Shown here one piece after another: positions 1-10,575 of a DNA stretch of 64,000 nucleotides. The stretch comes from Acanthococcus lagerstroemiae. Lineage: Eukaryota > Arthropoda > Insecta > Hemiptera > Eriococcidae. Every line of letters starts with the position of its first letter. Within the stretch, counting starts at the first letter, position 1. Position numbers and translations under genes: made by a program. The DNA lies in contig CM063109.1 of NCBI GenBank assembly GCA_031841125.1, positions 35,096,038 to 35,160,037 of the forward strand, read 5' to 3'. The notes under the pieces were generated by a model. That model was not told where the DNA came from. It was given only the letters and a program-made list of their open reading frames with translations, and did not search any database.

Positions 1-2900
1 TTTTCCCTTTTGTCGGCGTCTGAAAAGTAAACCTATTTGCATTTAGATACTATACATGCGTATAACGAAAACTTCTCTAATCCGCAGCCGCTCGTTGACC
101 CTCGGCGTCCTTTCAAATGGGCACGAATGAACCGAATTTCGATAATATCGAGTGTACTTAACGTTTTTCGGCTTTTTATGCTCTGTTTTTGTTCCCGTAT
201 GCTTATATTCGGACGTAGATTCGTCTAGGTTTCCATTTTTTCCCGTTGGGAAATCGCAGAATGGACGTTGATAGGGAGCAAGGACAGATGGTCGTGCGAC
301 AAACTTTCGGGGAAATACAAATTTTCATTTTCGTTGCCCCGCCACGGCCTTAACCTTCCTTAACTCCAGCCATATCGGATTAAGATTTACGTACGTAGTG
401 ATCCAATTCTCGAGTAATTGTGCCGGATTACCGAGAAATTTTCCGGTTACTTAGATGGTCTATTTGCATCTGATAGGAAAGAGAGTGTAAAAGATAGAGG
501 TCGATCGAACAACGGACTTCATAGGGGAGAGTTACCAGGATTGGACCAGCACCCAAGTTGGACCACCATTAGTTTCTCGTGTTTGCCGCTAGGTAGCGCG
601 CCAATTCCAATGACATGTTACGTCTATGAGTGTAGCGTTTAGTTCACAGAGAGAAATCGCAGCGATAACGAATAAGTGTTATTGTGCGGCAGTTCTTTTA
701 AAAAACATGAATTTTTCGCAAATTTTGGCCAAATTTCCGAACGATGGTTAATCAAAGCAAAGTAATTAAAATAATGTTCTATATCAGTAAACTAAGCGTA
801 ATTAAAGTTTCTATTTTACCGAATGAGATTGGCTGTAACGTTCGAATGTTGCTCTAGGCGGCTATGATAGTACGAAAAATGGGAAGTTGCTTAAATTGGA
901 CTGAATTTTGTTTCCTAAATTGAACCACCTGGAAATCTTATTCACTGTTGTCCACATTCACGTACTGTATAATAATATATAATGGTTGAGCAAAGTAAAA
1001 GTCACTTAGCGAGAGGGATTTGCATTTGAGATAAAACTTATGTAGAAATGAAGTGTCTCTTAAGTTGGACTGGTTCAACTTTAGATACTTTCGTTTGTGT
1101 TGGACTTTGACGTTCAAATTAAGAAACTAGATGGTTCAACATAACAGACCATGGAGCAACTATAGTATCGGTTTCCTAAATAGGACCACTTAAGATTTCG
1201 GTCTTCAAACTTATCTCTCCGCTCACCTAATTCTCATCTGGCCTCTAAATTTTGATGAAATGTAGTCGAATAATGATGTATCATGATGACTTATTCCAAT
1301 TTGAATTCTAGTCAAATGCAGCCTAAGACGGCAAATTCAAAGTGAAAACGGTCCAATTTAGGCAACCTCCCCTAATCTGGATTAGTTTGGTGCTCATTGT
1401 AGACGGCTAATTCTTTGACCTGAGTTGTAATTCGGATGGATGAGCGAGCGTGCAGTGCAGTGTGTTTTAAAATAATTGGGAAAACCTTGTTGGGTGATTA
1501 GCGGTGTTGGAAAGTGAAATGTGAAAATTAAATTGCTTGATTGCAGTTTGACGGCAGGTGTAACTTTGTAAGGAATCCTACAATTTTGAGTGTGTTGTGT
1601 CGAGGGAAAGTTATGCCTTCTGACCCTCCGATGTGCCCTTGCTGGACTTACTGATTTTTCACTTACCTAGTGCTTACACAGCATTTAGAAGTGTTCGAAT
1701 TCAATGATATGTGAATCAATGGTACTGACTGGGAAGTGACAAACAAGGAGCTTTCGTGTGTGACATTTGATGTGAAGACAAACCAACTGTATTTCAGTTT
1801 TACCGAAGATGAGACGACCTCGTCTTCCGGATTGTAATGATAATACACGTATTCCGGATGTCATCATCCCCACTGTCGCACCCTTGTTCTCGTAAGATTC
1901 GTCGTCTTCCGCCTTATTCTGTGTATATTTTCTGCTCGTGTATACGAATTCGATAACCCACTCGCGCGGCAAATAAAACACACTTTTCCGCCACATTCTC
2001 CCGTCAACAAAAAGATTATAATCATTTTCCCGACGCGCTCGCTTTTATTTGTTATTTCGCACGCGAAACAACAATCGTCGAATCATTCATTAAAGTTGAA
2101 GAGAAAACCGCCGAATAGCTCTGCACGATAATGTACTTGAATCCAACAGTTTTCTGCTTCCTCAACCATATTATGCTGAAAATTCTGTGACGGTGAGGAG
2201 AGTGAGAGACAGACAGTAAAAAGAAGAGAAAAAAATAGAAGGAAAAACTGTTGCATAAACAACCCGCCAATGTAAATACAAATTTCCTCGCGAAAAGACA
2301 GTAATTATGGGAACTGTATCGTTAAAGAGATTACGTAGTCTTTCAAGTAAAACAAAATAAAACTTCAAGAACAGCTTTCGCTGAAAAAGAACGCGTAACA
2401 CTTCACAAAGAATATAAACGGTTCTCGTAAAAAGCATTGTGAAACTTTAGAAAGCTGATTATTACAAAAGACGGAAGAAAAAAAAACAAAAAACGACATT
2501 GAGCGAGAGAGAAAAGGGAATTTGAAAACAAAAAAGGAAAAAATTATTTCATACAAAAAATTTGTTATCAGCATTTCAAATGCAAGTAGTGTAGAATAAA
2601 GAGCACTCCAAATGCAACTCGTTGATACTTGTATATTTGATAAGTTTAGAATTCCGTTTTCGCAGCGGCAAACGGGCAAAAGAAGGCTTCAAAAAAAAAG
2701 TGCTTCAGATGAAAGCATTTCGCTTTTATCCGTTTTGCCAAACAGAGAACGAAAAAACTATAGAGTAATTGGAGCGCCCTCCCCTCTCTTCTAGCTCCTA
2801 ATGAGCGTAATCATTTTCTTGTACAATAATTTATCTGTATAAAAACGAAATCATAAGGGAGAAAACGGGGAAGGTGGATTTAGGATATAAAACTAAAGAA
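1..2900. other. Gene-free AT-rich stretch
   Basis: No convincing gene is visible. All reading frames are short, overlap on both strands and resemble no family I recognise. From 541 to about 1360 there is a loose cluster of TTGGACC-like motifs, listed separately. From about 2200 to 2900 the sequence is A-rich and simple on this strand. I see no exon with supporting splice sites. Confidence 0.6.
541..1360. repeat. Scattered TTGGACC-type motifs, possible old DNA transposon
   Basis: Variants of CTAAATTGGACCAC recur at about 541, 557, 894, 915, 1066, 1105 and 1170, and one inverted copy (GGTCCAATTTAGG) lies near 1349. Outward-facing copies of a short motif are also what the two MULE-like elements at 9.8 and 17.6 kb show. 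Here I find no clean terminal repeats and no target-site duplication. It may be a very old relative of those elements or a chance cluster. Confidence 0.25.
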
Positions 2901-3221
2901 TTGAAATGGCATTATGCTGACCACATCGCGCGACAAAATTTAGATAGATGGGGTAACAAGGTAGAAGTTTGGACGCCATATGAGGCAAAAAGATCGAGAG
3001 GAAGGTCATGAACAAGATGGAGGGACGAGATTGAGAAATGTATAGATGCCTTCCTTCCATGGCGAAGAGCAGCCGCCAATCGCAACAACTGGGCTCTGTA
3101 CGAAGAGGCCTGCGCTTGAAGAGGGACCTAAACATGGATTATTTCCCCGTTTACAAATAGCAATATCTAAGTAATATACATGTTTATAAAATAAAAACGA
3201 TGTAATAATAATAATAATAAT
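2901..3221 (+). mobile_element. 3' end of an RTE-type non-LTR retrotransposon
   Basis: The frame 2901-3119 reads like the C-terminus of insect endonuclease/reverse transcriptase proteins of RTE-type LINEs: DHIAR, then W near residues 22 and 30, KRSRGR, then TRWRDEIE and a final WALYEEACA. The codon that should follow RGR as proline has become TGA, splitting RGR from TRWRD. The conserved motif continues in frame on both sides of the stop, so this is a decayed copy and not chance. After the coding end there are about 80 bp of 3' UTR and a (TAA)n tail at 3202-3221, typical of this class. The reverse transcriptase core is missing, as expected from 5' truncation during target-primed integration. 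I could not define a target-site duplication. Confidence 0.8.
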
Positions 3222-5978
3222 GAAATGAAGATTATAGCGAAAAGGAGATTAATATAATGAAAAATTAGGAAGTTTTTCGTTTTTTCTTCTCCAAGTATCA
3301 GGTTTTTCAAAAATCGTAAAATTTTTGTAATTTTTATCTAAATTACGAAAGAATATTGAAACCGAAAGCTGTAATGTGCAATAAGACCGTATAGTTTTTC
3401 AGTCGATGTAGGTGGCACCAGTCAGTGTATTGTTCGGTCTTGCTTCTATGGCAAAATATATGTGTTGTAACTCATTTCAGTACTCCTTCCTGATATCCTT
3501 TATGCCCCTTTAATTCTAAGGTGGAAGATACTCCTTCAGATACTTTCGGCAGTCTAGCAAATCTCCCTGTGGGAGAAAATTGGAACAACTGGAGGTGTTG
3601 GTATAGTATGCAGTCTACCTCGAAATTTCGATTCATATGACCCCCCAGTATGCGGTCTATTTCACCACCTCATTTATGGCATGGTGGAATATCGTCTTCA
3701 CTGTCCAACAAATCATAAAGTAAAGTGCCCTAATATCGCCACTTTTTGCTTGTGTGCTTGGGATTCATTATTAAGTTATCTGTAGATGAAAACAAGTATA
3801 TGAATGAATAGTGTACAGCATGCAGAACACATTAGTACCATTTCCCGCCAAAAAACTATACCTAGGCTTCTAAAAATTTATTTTTCAAAAAAGTGAAACA
3901 CTCACTTTTGACTCTTGGTGTGTAATATACGATTTTAAAGGCAGTTCTTCCAACGTGGGAATGGGAAAAGATGAAAACGAAAACTGTTTTTCTGTTCATC
4001 GACGTATTTCACTAAACGATTTAATGCTAAAATCGAGCAGCAAAATCATTGTGAAACGTCGCGCAGACCCGAATTCACTAGGCGTTGGTTAGTAACTCTG
4101 TAATAATCCCGAGCAGGAGCCCCAAAGCCGAAAAATAAAATCACCTCACTTACTCTCGATAATATTTAAATTAATTCAAAATCAAAGTCTTCCGCCAATT
4201 TGACGCGCCCCTTCGATTTCGTACAAATTTTTTGTTTGACAACCATTTGATTTTTTTTTTTGTCAATACAGCACCTCTTAGTTGGTATTTCCAATTCTTT
4301 TCTCTTTTCGCCCCTCCTGTCTTCGTATCTTGCATAACTCGCGAAATCTTTTGTTTACTTATCGTATATACATACACAACAGTAACGCCGTAATATTTTC
4401 GCAAGCTAAATTTACCCGAGTGCGCTTTGACAAACAAATAACGGGTTTTACCCTCTTCAAACAACTAAATAAAATAAATTAAGGACTTTTTTTCCCTTTT
4501 ATTTCCCCTTTCTCTTGTAAAAATGCCAGAACGTTGCGAGTTTGAAATTAAAATAATTTCATCTTTCTTGCTCCCGTTATACCTATACTCGTTAGTTCCC
4601 CGCCATTATAATGGCACCTGCCGAATCGAAATTCCAGATTGTGGGAGGCTCGTGTTTGTATTCAAATTTCTCGTCGCAAGAGTCGGTGCTAATATTTTAA
4701 TCAGAGCCACTCTCGCAATTTTCGCTTCGTGTGCTCGTGTACACGCCCGCGTGTACCACCTAGGTGTGTACATCCCGTTGATGCCGAATTCAAAATTTGA
4801 ATTGGCCAATCAGCCATTCAAATTATACGCAAACACCGAGGCCATCTCCTCCGGCTGCACTGTTTCCAAATTATACACTCCAAAATTTCAACTGCATTTG
4901 TATATGCGTCTTCGAGTCAGGCGCAGATACACAGGAAGAACGGTTGGACACATTCGATCTTGTACAAGAAAAAGTTTAATTTGAAATTGTTGAAAAATAG
5001 TAAAACTAATTAATTAGAATCATTCGATAGCAGTTCAGTGATTAGCTGAAGCATTTCATGTTCAAAGAGGCCGTTTCGCAGGTACTCGTTTAAAAAAAAA
5101 AAACAAAAAAAAACCCTAACACAGAAGTGAAATTTGTCCAATTCTCTGAAAACTGGGGTGATTATCGTTGGTACGACTCTATTTATGTGTCTTCAGTATT
5201 AGGTTTGAAGGTATCTGTTGGTACGTTGCTTAGGTCTAACGGGGTGAAAATGGGAACATAGGCTCTAGTTTCAAAATTTTGAATGGATTTTTCTAAAAAC
5301 CTCGAGTTGTTTTGAACTTTCAATAATGATTTGTTTTATTCGAAAGTCAGTCTACATAGTTTCGCTGTCTCCACTGGCCAAGTGATAACTGTCATGACGA
5401 AATGCTTCGTATATCTAACCTATACACGCTCACCTTCCCATTAAAAATAAAGTCGGGATCTATTACCGACCTGTGATCCATTAAATTTCCTGGGCTGATC
5501 TAATAGCGTGCGAACCACACAGACCTTTACCAACAGCCAATCAGAACACAGGACATAAGGCAGTTCACCATACGGTACTACATTAACCAATATGGTAGAC
5601 AGCCGTTTGATTCAGTAGCTAAGTCATTGATGATGGGGTAATATCCGAAAAGCTGACAAAACACGCTGCTTTTGAGATGAAGTTGGTAAATTTTTCAGAA
5701 ACTGTAGGTAACTAGTTTTCCACTTACACCAAGATCAATTATGATGTGTGAAGGAGCTGTACGCCCAGTCTTGGACAAAGCTGGAAGTATCTCTAAAAGT
5801 TTTCAGTAAGTTAAGAAGTCTTACATCGTATTAATCATGTTTGAAAGAATATGATGGAGTGTGAAAGAAGTTTGCTGAGAGGTGTCTGAAGGAAGAGTCT
5901 TGTAGGGAGAAGTAGAAGACGCTGGACGTGTTGTAAACGATTTTAAAACAGATTTATAAAAGTCCTACTGTGTTATAA
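3222..5978. other. No gene recognised; AT-rich with one CpG-rich patch
   Basis: No gene is supported. A 153-codon open frame at 4523-4984 (+) sits in a CpG-richer patch (about 4500-4980) that is nearly as open on the other strand; it has no recognisable domain and I treat it as chance. A-rich simple sequence lies at 5091-5115. From about 5815 to 5905 there is a weak run of the 10-11 bp GAGTCTGAA-like repeat described at 16.4 kb. Confidence 0.5.
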
Positions 5979-6072
5979 TTCATTCATTCATTTGTGTGTG
6001 AGGTGGCACTACATGCACCGAGCGCTCAGACTTTGCAGTCCATTGCACTATTCCTCAAGTTGCTGTTAAGGA

Positions 6073-6840
6073 TCAGCTCAGTAGCCTCACTTTCATAGCC
6101 ATAGTGAGAATTTTACTTAGCTCTATCCCTTTGACTTCACTGGGTGCTGGATATTCTAGCCCCAATGCTTCGTCAGCGTATCCCTGTGTGTATATTTTTT
6201 GCCCATTTAACTCCTCCAGCAAGCTGTCCACCACCAGGCTCCACAGTAGGGGAGAGAGTACTCCCCCTTGTAGGCAGCCCCTGATGGTAGTTGCATGGAT
6301 CCGTTCTTGTTGGTATGTTATCCGAATCTCCCTGCCTTTTAGCATAGATACAATCCAGATTATTAAGCTTTCCTTCACTTCCCTTTCCCTCAGGGCTGTT
6401 TCTATGGATTCATGAGAGGTCGCGTCAAACGCTCCCTGTATATCCATGAATGTTGCCAGGACATAATCTCCGCCAGTCATCCCTCTCTCGATTGCTGTAA
6501 CAAGTGAGTGCAGTGATGACTCTACTGATTTGCCTGCCCTGTATGCATGCTGGTTCTCATTTAGTGGGAATCTTTTCAGGGTAACCTCTCTTAGGTGCCT
6601 GTCTATCAGCCTTTCCAAGGTTTTTAGCATGAATGATGAGAGACTTATTGGCCTGTAGAATTTGGCCTTGTAGGGGTCTCTGCCTGGTTTAGGCAAAAAC
6701 ACCACTCTCACACCCCTCCATGATTTTGGAATGTGCCCTAGGGCTAATGATGCTCTGAGGACCCTAATGAACGTTCCCATTATGGTCTCTAGTCCTGTCT
6801 GTAGGCAGACTGGATAGATTCCATCTGGGCCCGGTGCTTT
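6073..6840 (-). pseudogene. LINE ORF2 reverse transcriptase, truncated inside the active site
   Basis: The reading frame starts at KAPGPDGIYP (6840) and shows the RT blocks in order: WRGVRVVFLPKPG, FYRPISLSSFMLKTLERL, motif A DIQGAFDAT, motif B QGGVLSPLLW, and the beginning of motif C at YADE. Motif C should read YADD. The last aspartate codon is interrupted and the frame continues directly as LGLEYPAPSEVKGIEL, which in the 25.5 kb copy is the extreme C-terminus of ORF2. About 1.49 kb is therefore missing by comparison, including the thumb, RNase H and CCHC-like region. The protein cannot be a working polymerase because one catalytic aspartate is lost. The stop at 6073 is the natural end, shared with the other copy. 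Confidence 0.85.
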
Positions 6841-7628
6841 ATACGGCGAGAATGAATCCGTTGCCAGTTGTAACTTGTCAGTCTTTCTAAGTCATTCTTG
6901 AAGCCTCCCCAGTTTATTTTCCTAGGGTTCCTAATAGCTCTTTGTTCCTCATTAGGTGTCTGGATCTGGTATTGGATGTATCGGTGATCCGATAAAGACG
7001 GTTCGTCCAACACTCTCCATCCCTGGACTCGGTCCCTAAGTTTAGAATTACAGAGTGTTATGTCTATAACTTCTTGTCTTACTTTTGTGACAAACGTTGG
7101 TTTGCTTCCTTCATTTAGAACAAGCAGATCCTGTGTCGCAAGGTAGTCTACTAGCCCTTTCCCTCTCGGATTTGTGCCTGTACTCCCCCAGATAGTATGG
7201 TGCGAGTTGGCATCACATTCGACAAGAAGGTCCAGCTTTTCCCTCACACAGTATTCCACCAGTTCCCTGAGCTCATCAGTTGGGGGAGGGTCCCGAGAGT
7301 CGGATGGAAAATATGCTGAGCATATTACTATCTTCTTCTTGTTCCCTTCCTCCTCATATTCCAAAGTGGCCGCCACGAGATCCCGTAGGGTAAATCCCGG
7401 TATTGCTGTACAGCTCACTTGATGTGTAAATATCGCTGCACGTGGTCTTCCTGCATTTTTTGCATAAATGAGATGCCTCTGTGCCATCTGTATGCCTCTC
7501 ACTTGTTCCCGATGATACCATGGTTCCTGTAACAGGCATATATTTGTTTGCCCCTTTTGCAGCCTCCTGCTCAGTAGGTAACAGGCTGCTTTACATTGGT
7601 GCAGATTAATTTGCAATACCCTTATCAT
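6789..7628 (-). pseudogene. LINE ORF2 N-terminus: APE-type endonuclease
   Basis: This domain nicks the target DNA to prime reverse transcription. Motifs in order are the N-terminal beta strand IRVLQINLHQ, the metal-binding LLQEPW near residue 35, DANSHHTIWGS near 140, VIDITLC near 190 and the catalytic SDHRY near 215. This is the exonuclease-endonuclease-phosphatase fold of R1, LOA, I and Jockey-type LINEs. All key residues are present, so the nuclease itself is not obviously dead. After about residue 255 the frame runs into the APGPDG region of the RT in a shifted frame. Roughly 100 or more residues that normally separate the two domains are therefore absent, and the fusion is out of frame. 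The start codon at 7628 gives a methionine directly before the conserved beta strand. Confidence 0.85.
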
Positions 7629-7655
7629 TCCGTGTATAGCTTTTCTCTGTCATCC

Positions 7656-8564
7656 TCAGACTGTCACCTTGACATCAACCAGGCGGTCCAGGAAATACAG
7701 CTTGTTGCCCTTTCTTCTCAGGTACTTCACTGATTCCTCGTCGATACCCACCGCCAGAAGTGTACCTTTCGGTTCCTCCCTGCAATGGGCAACGTATCAG
7801 GACCCAGCAAACAGCCCCTGATTCTGTAGCTCCAGCCTTTTTAGAAACACTTGCGCTGTTCGCCCACTCTTAGGCAGCCAGACCGACGCGCTGGTCAGCT
7901 TCGGCAGACCCTCTCAGGGTGCGACTTTGAGAGTTTCCTCCCCCAGTCGCACTCCGCTGACGAGCCCCGCCAAGAAGTGTTCCCGGCTCGTCTGGTCCGC
8001 GCATACCACCTGGAGTGTCCCTTGATACAGCGTTATTTGTTTGATGTTCGGTAACGCCGTTTTCGGTAGTTCCCAAAGCATCTCACGAATAACGCCTTTG
8101 GCGTCCTTTGCTTCCTCGGCCGTCAGAGTGGTCTTCGGGTAGCCGTCCCGAAAGATGGCCACCTTATGTCCCTCCTCCGCCGCCACCGAAGCATAGGTCG
8201 TCGTCCTACTCTTTTTCGGCAGTGCCTTCTCGGGTCCCGTCGACGGGGTTTCCCGCGGTCTCTTGCCTGACAATGGAGTTCCCGCAGAGGTTCCCTTTTC
8301 AGGGCTGCCCTCCTTGGTTCCTCCACCGTCCTCCTGCTGTCTCTGCTTCTCACGCTGCGCCTTCCTTTTCTGCGCTCCTGTACGTTTTCTCCTTTCCTCT
8401 TCTGTTGTGTTGGCGACGGATCCCTGGTTCCCTGGTCCGCCCGCTTGTGTCCCCGCTTCACCGGATCCACCCGTAGATGTCTCCGGTTCCGCTGGTCCAC
8501 CCGTGGGTGTCCCTGGTTCCCTGGTCTCCGTCTTCATCTCGCCCAGTGTCACTCGGTCCATCAC
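7656..8564 (-). pseudogene. LINE ORF1, DUF4780-like nucleic-acid-binding protein, frameshifted
   Basis: ORF1 proteins of this LINE group bind element RNA in the cytoplasmic ribonucleoprotein particle. The first ~115 residues are low-complexity, Gly/Thr/Glu- then Lys/Arg-rich. They are followed by a folded region beginning near TYASVAAEEGHKVAIFRDGY, with the CADQTSREHF segment, that I recognise as DUF4780-like from arthropod LINEs. The main frame stops at 7914. The missing second half (LPKLTSASVWLP, then LQNQGLF, then GIDEESVKYLRRKGNKLYF) continues in other frames down to the stop at 7656-7658. That means at least one frameshift and one stop codon within the domain. It is followed about 30 bp later by ORF2 of the same element. 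The ATG at 8564 is the first that gives the long frame. The family call rests on remembered pattern only. Confidence 0.7.
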
Positions 8565-8864
8565 TTCTGACAGCCCTTCCGCTGCACACTTGTCTCCAGC
8601 GTCCCTGCGGGTCCGGCTTTCGCCAGCCCCAGCAGTCCGCTTTCCTTACTTTAAAATAAAATAAAAAAAACAGATTTTGGTCCCTCCATGTGGTTTCCAC
8701 GAGTACCGGAGAAATATATCGTCCACCGTGGCAGAGCTCCGAGTACCACGCCAAGCTTACTTACTGAGGGAGGTCAGCCGGTATCCCTCAGGTTAGGAAT
8801 AAATAAAATAAAATAAAATGAATCACTTCTTTCTAAAAAGTATCCAAGTCTCTTACATATGTTC

Positions 8865-9307
8865 ACGGGTAAGGAACTACCGAGCTAACGAGCTCGACCG
8901 ATACTTCTTCTTTCGATAGCGTCAGGATATCCTGGATAACGTTTAGAAATTGTTGAAAAGAATGTAATGTTCTGAACGACTGTGCAGACGCATGGATGAT
9001 GGCTGACGTTTTGCGATAAGCTTCCATGCAAGCAGTAACGAAGTGCGGCACATCTCTAAACCAGCCACTGTCTCGAATGCGCCTGAATAATGTCCGAGCC
9101 ACATTATTTTGTTGATCGGAGAAGAAATCGAAGTAAGCATTTCGGTAAATACGGATACAGTATTTTGTTCCGAAAATCTTCTAGAGTATCACGGGCTAGT
9201 ACGGCCGCGTTGAGTCCAGCTGAACGTTTAAGCTGCTCTTCCAACTGAGCAACACGAGCTGGGTACAAAGAAAGCGGTACGTTAGGCTCCGGAGCGTTAT
9301 CTACCAT
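8865..9307 (-). pseudogene. Unrecognised protein remnant with a frameshift
   Basis: Two minus-strand segments look like one protein broken by a frameshift. The first starts at an ATG (9307), with VDNAPEPNVPLSLYPARV and the coil-like AQLEEQLKRSAGL, and reads to about 9170. The second reads from about 9170 to the stop near 8865, with VARTLFRRIRDSGWF, DVPHFVTACMEAYRK and FLNVIQDILTLSKEE. Together they make roughly 148 residues with protein-like composition, rich in charged and aromatic residues and without low complexity. I do not recognise the family. It lies just beyond the 5' end of the LOA-type element and next to an (AAAAT)n run, but reads like neither its ORF1 nor ORF2. Candidates I cannot exclude are an endogenous viral fragment, a retroelement gag, or a decayed host exon. 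Confidence 0.4.
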
Positions 9308-9654
9308 TTATGTATGAATCAATGCAAATCGTAACCACATGTCCTTTTTTAGCATTTATATTAACATTTACAAATTTACAGATTTACAACAAGAACGAAG
9401 AACAAAACTAAAAATAGGCTGCTAAACAAAACAAAAACATTTGACTTTCGAACGAAAGACACAAACTAAATAATATCAGTGTTTTAAGATGACACATATA
9501 AATTTCTCTTACTTTTGCATTCGAGATGCAAACAATTTCGAAGGCGAAAATACAAAATAAAATATACAATGAAGGTGCTGACTGCCTAGGAAGAGAGTGA
9601 ACACGAACGGAAAAAATGCACATCACACCACCAAGCAAGCCTGTGTTATAATTA

Positions 9655-9787
9655 GGTTTGGGAGAGCTTGAAAGAGTTTCGAGGAGTTTTAATAAATCTG
9701 CCAGAAGTTTGGAAAGAGCTGAAAGTGTATTGAAAAACTTACAAAACGGTCAGAGTGTTAGAAATTTTTGAGCAAGGCTGAAAGATT
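9655..9787 (+). repeat. Degenerate ~11-bp repeat tract (GAGCTTGAAA type)
   Basis: Units such as GAGCTTGAAA, GAGTTTCGAG, GAGTTTTAAT, AAGTTTGGAA, GAGCTGAAAG and GTGTATTGAA follow one another at about 10-12 bp. The MULE-like element at 9788 is inserted at the edge of this tract. The same kind of tract occurs at 16.4, 17.4, 37.4 and 63.8 kb in the same orientation. Confidence 0.5.
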
Positions 9788-10567
9788 GGTGGACGTCGAA
9801 TTGGTTCCCAAGTACCCTTTTAGCCAGTCGAATTGGTTCCTAGCCAGAATCCGTTATCGCGGGGGTTGTAGTCGAGTTGGTTCCCAAACGAATTGGTTCC
9901 CAGGCGCTGCATGCATTGGACAGAACTGTGCTGTAAGGTACTGTACGATGAATCATGAGCACGTTTCAGCAGCATGTACTTACAGCATGAAACCAGATGA
10001 CGAAAAATATGATAAATTTTTTTATTACATTTTGGAGACGTATGTCGCACTTGATAAGTGATTTCCCTCCTTCGATGTGGGCTGAGTTCACACCAAGTCG
10101 ACAACGCACTACTAACGTTTACGAGGGATTCCACAGCAGATTAAATAAAATGTTTAATGCACCTCACCCCAACATGTTTCATTTAGCCGACACACTGAAG
10201 ACAATCCAAAGTGAAACCTACATTAAATTAGGAAGTAATTCGGCCCCTAGGATAAACGAAAAAGAAAAATGTTTGCAGCAACAAATCGACGATTTCCATA
10301 TTGGAAGAATTACACTCGTTTACAATTTATAACACGCGTTTGTTTTAAATTTCTACCCGCGATGTCATAGTACTTTACTTCTTATATCATGTATCTACAT
10401 CGCATTTTTAACCATATCTACGGACCGTCCAAGTCGGTGTAAAATGCGGTGTAGTGCGGGAACCAATTCGACCACGACCTATTTGGGTCACGGGAACCAA
10501 TTCGACCAGGAGGGGTGCGGTGCTGGGAAACCAATTAGATTATTTGGGAACCAACTCGACTTTCCCG
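9788..10567 (+). mobile_element. MULE-like DNA transposon, internally deleted, motif-array ends
   Basis: The element is about 780 bp. Each end carries four copies of a 15-bp motif. The left copies read GTCGAATTGGTTCCC (starting 9795, 9827, 9871, and 9889 in shortened form). The right copies are inverted, GGGAACCAATTCGAC (starting 10458, 10492, 10525 and 10546). The outermost 20 bp are also similar in inverted orientation (GG...GTCGAATTGGTTCCC). An identical 8-bp sequence, GAAAGATT, flanks the element at 9780-9787 and 10568-10575, as expected for MULE-type target-site duplications of 8-10 bp. Inside is a C-terminal MULE transposase fragment (separate entry). The length is far below an autonomous element, so this is a deletion derivative. 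Confidence 0.8.
10060..10332 (+). pseudogene. MULE transposase C-terminal fragment
   Basis: From 10060 the frame reads FPPSMWAEF, TTNVYEGFHSRLNKMF, HPNMFHLADTLKTIQSETYIKL. This is the signature downstream of the catalytic domain in the MULE transposases common in insects, with an N/Y-E-x-FHS block followed by a helical region. The DDE catalytic core and the SWIM or FLYWCH zinc finger normally upstream are absent. Upstream in-frame sequence (YDKFFYYILETYVALDK) ends in a stop just before 10060 in a different frame, so at least one frameshift exists. The fragment lies entirely between the motif-array ends of the 9788-10567 element and reads in the plus direction. It cannot be catalytic. Confidence 0.75.
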
Positions 10568-10575
10568 GAAAGATT

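Larger units (their letters stand above)
5979..8800 (-). mobile_element. LOA/R1-type non-LTR retrotransposon, internally deleted copy 1
   Basis: The element reads on the minus strand. From 5' to 3' it has a short leader (about 8800-8565), ORF1 (8564-7656), ORF2 endonuclease (7628 to about 6850), reverse transcriptase (6840 to about 6170), a short piece of the ORF2 C-terminus, and a 3' UTR ending in a TGAA-type tail near 5979-5991. The same 3' UTR is found in the copy at 25.4 kb, which fixes the family and the 3' end. Two internal deletions are visible. One removes the linker between endonuclease and RT. The other joins the start of the YADD active site to the last ~30 residues, losing the thumb, RNase H and zinc-binding region. 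The 5' boundary is approximate and I found no clear target-site duplication. Confidence 0.85.

Noticed and set aside
4523..4984. 153-codon plus-strand frame
   Set aside because: CpG-rich segment open on both strands, with no domain, signal peptide or repeat structure that supports a protein. Likely chance.
8108..8664. Plus-strand proline-rich frames opposite the LINE ORF1
   Set aside because: They are antisense shadows of the low-complexity N-terminus of ORF1.
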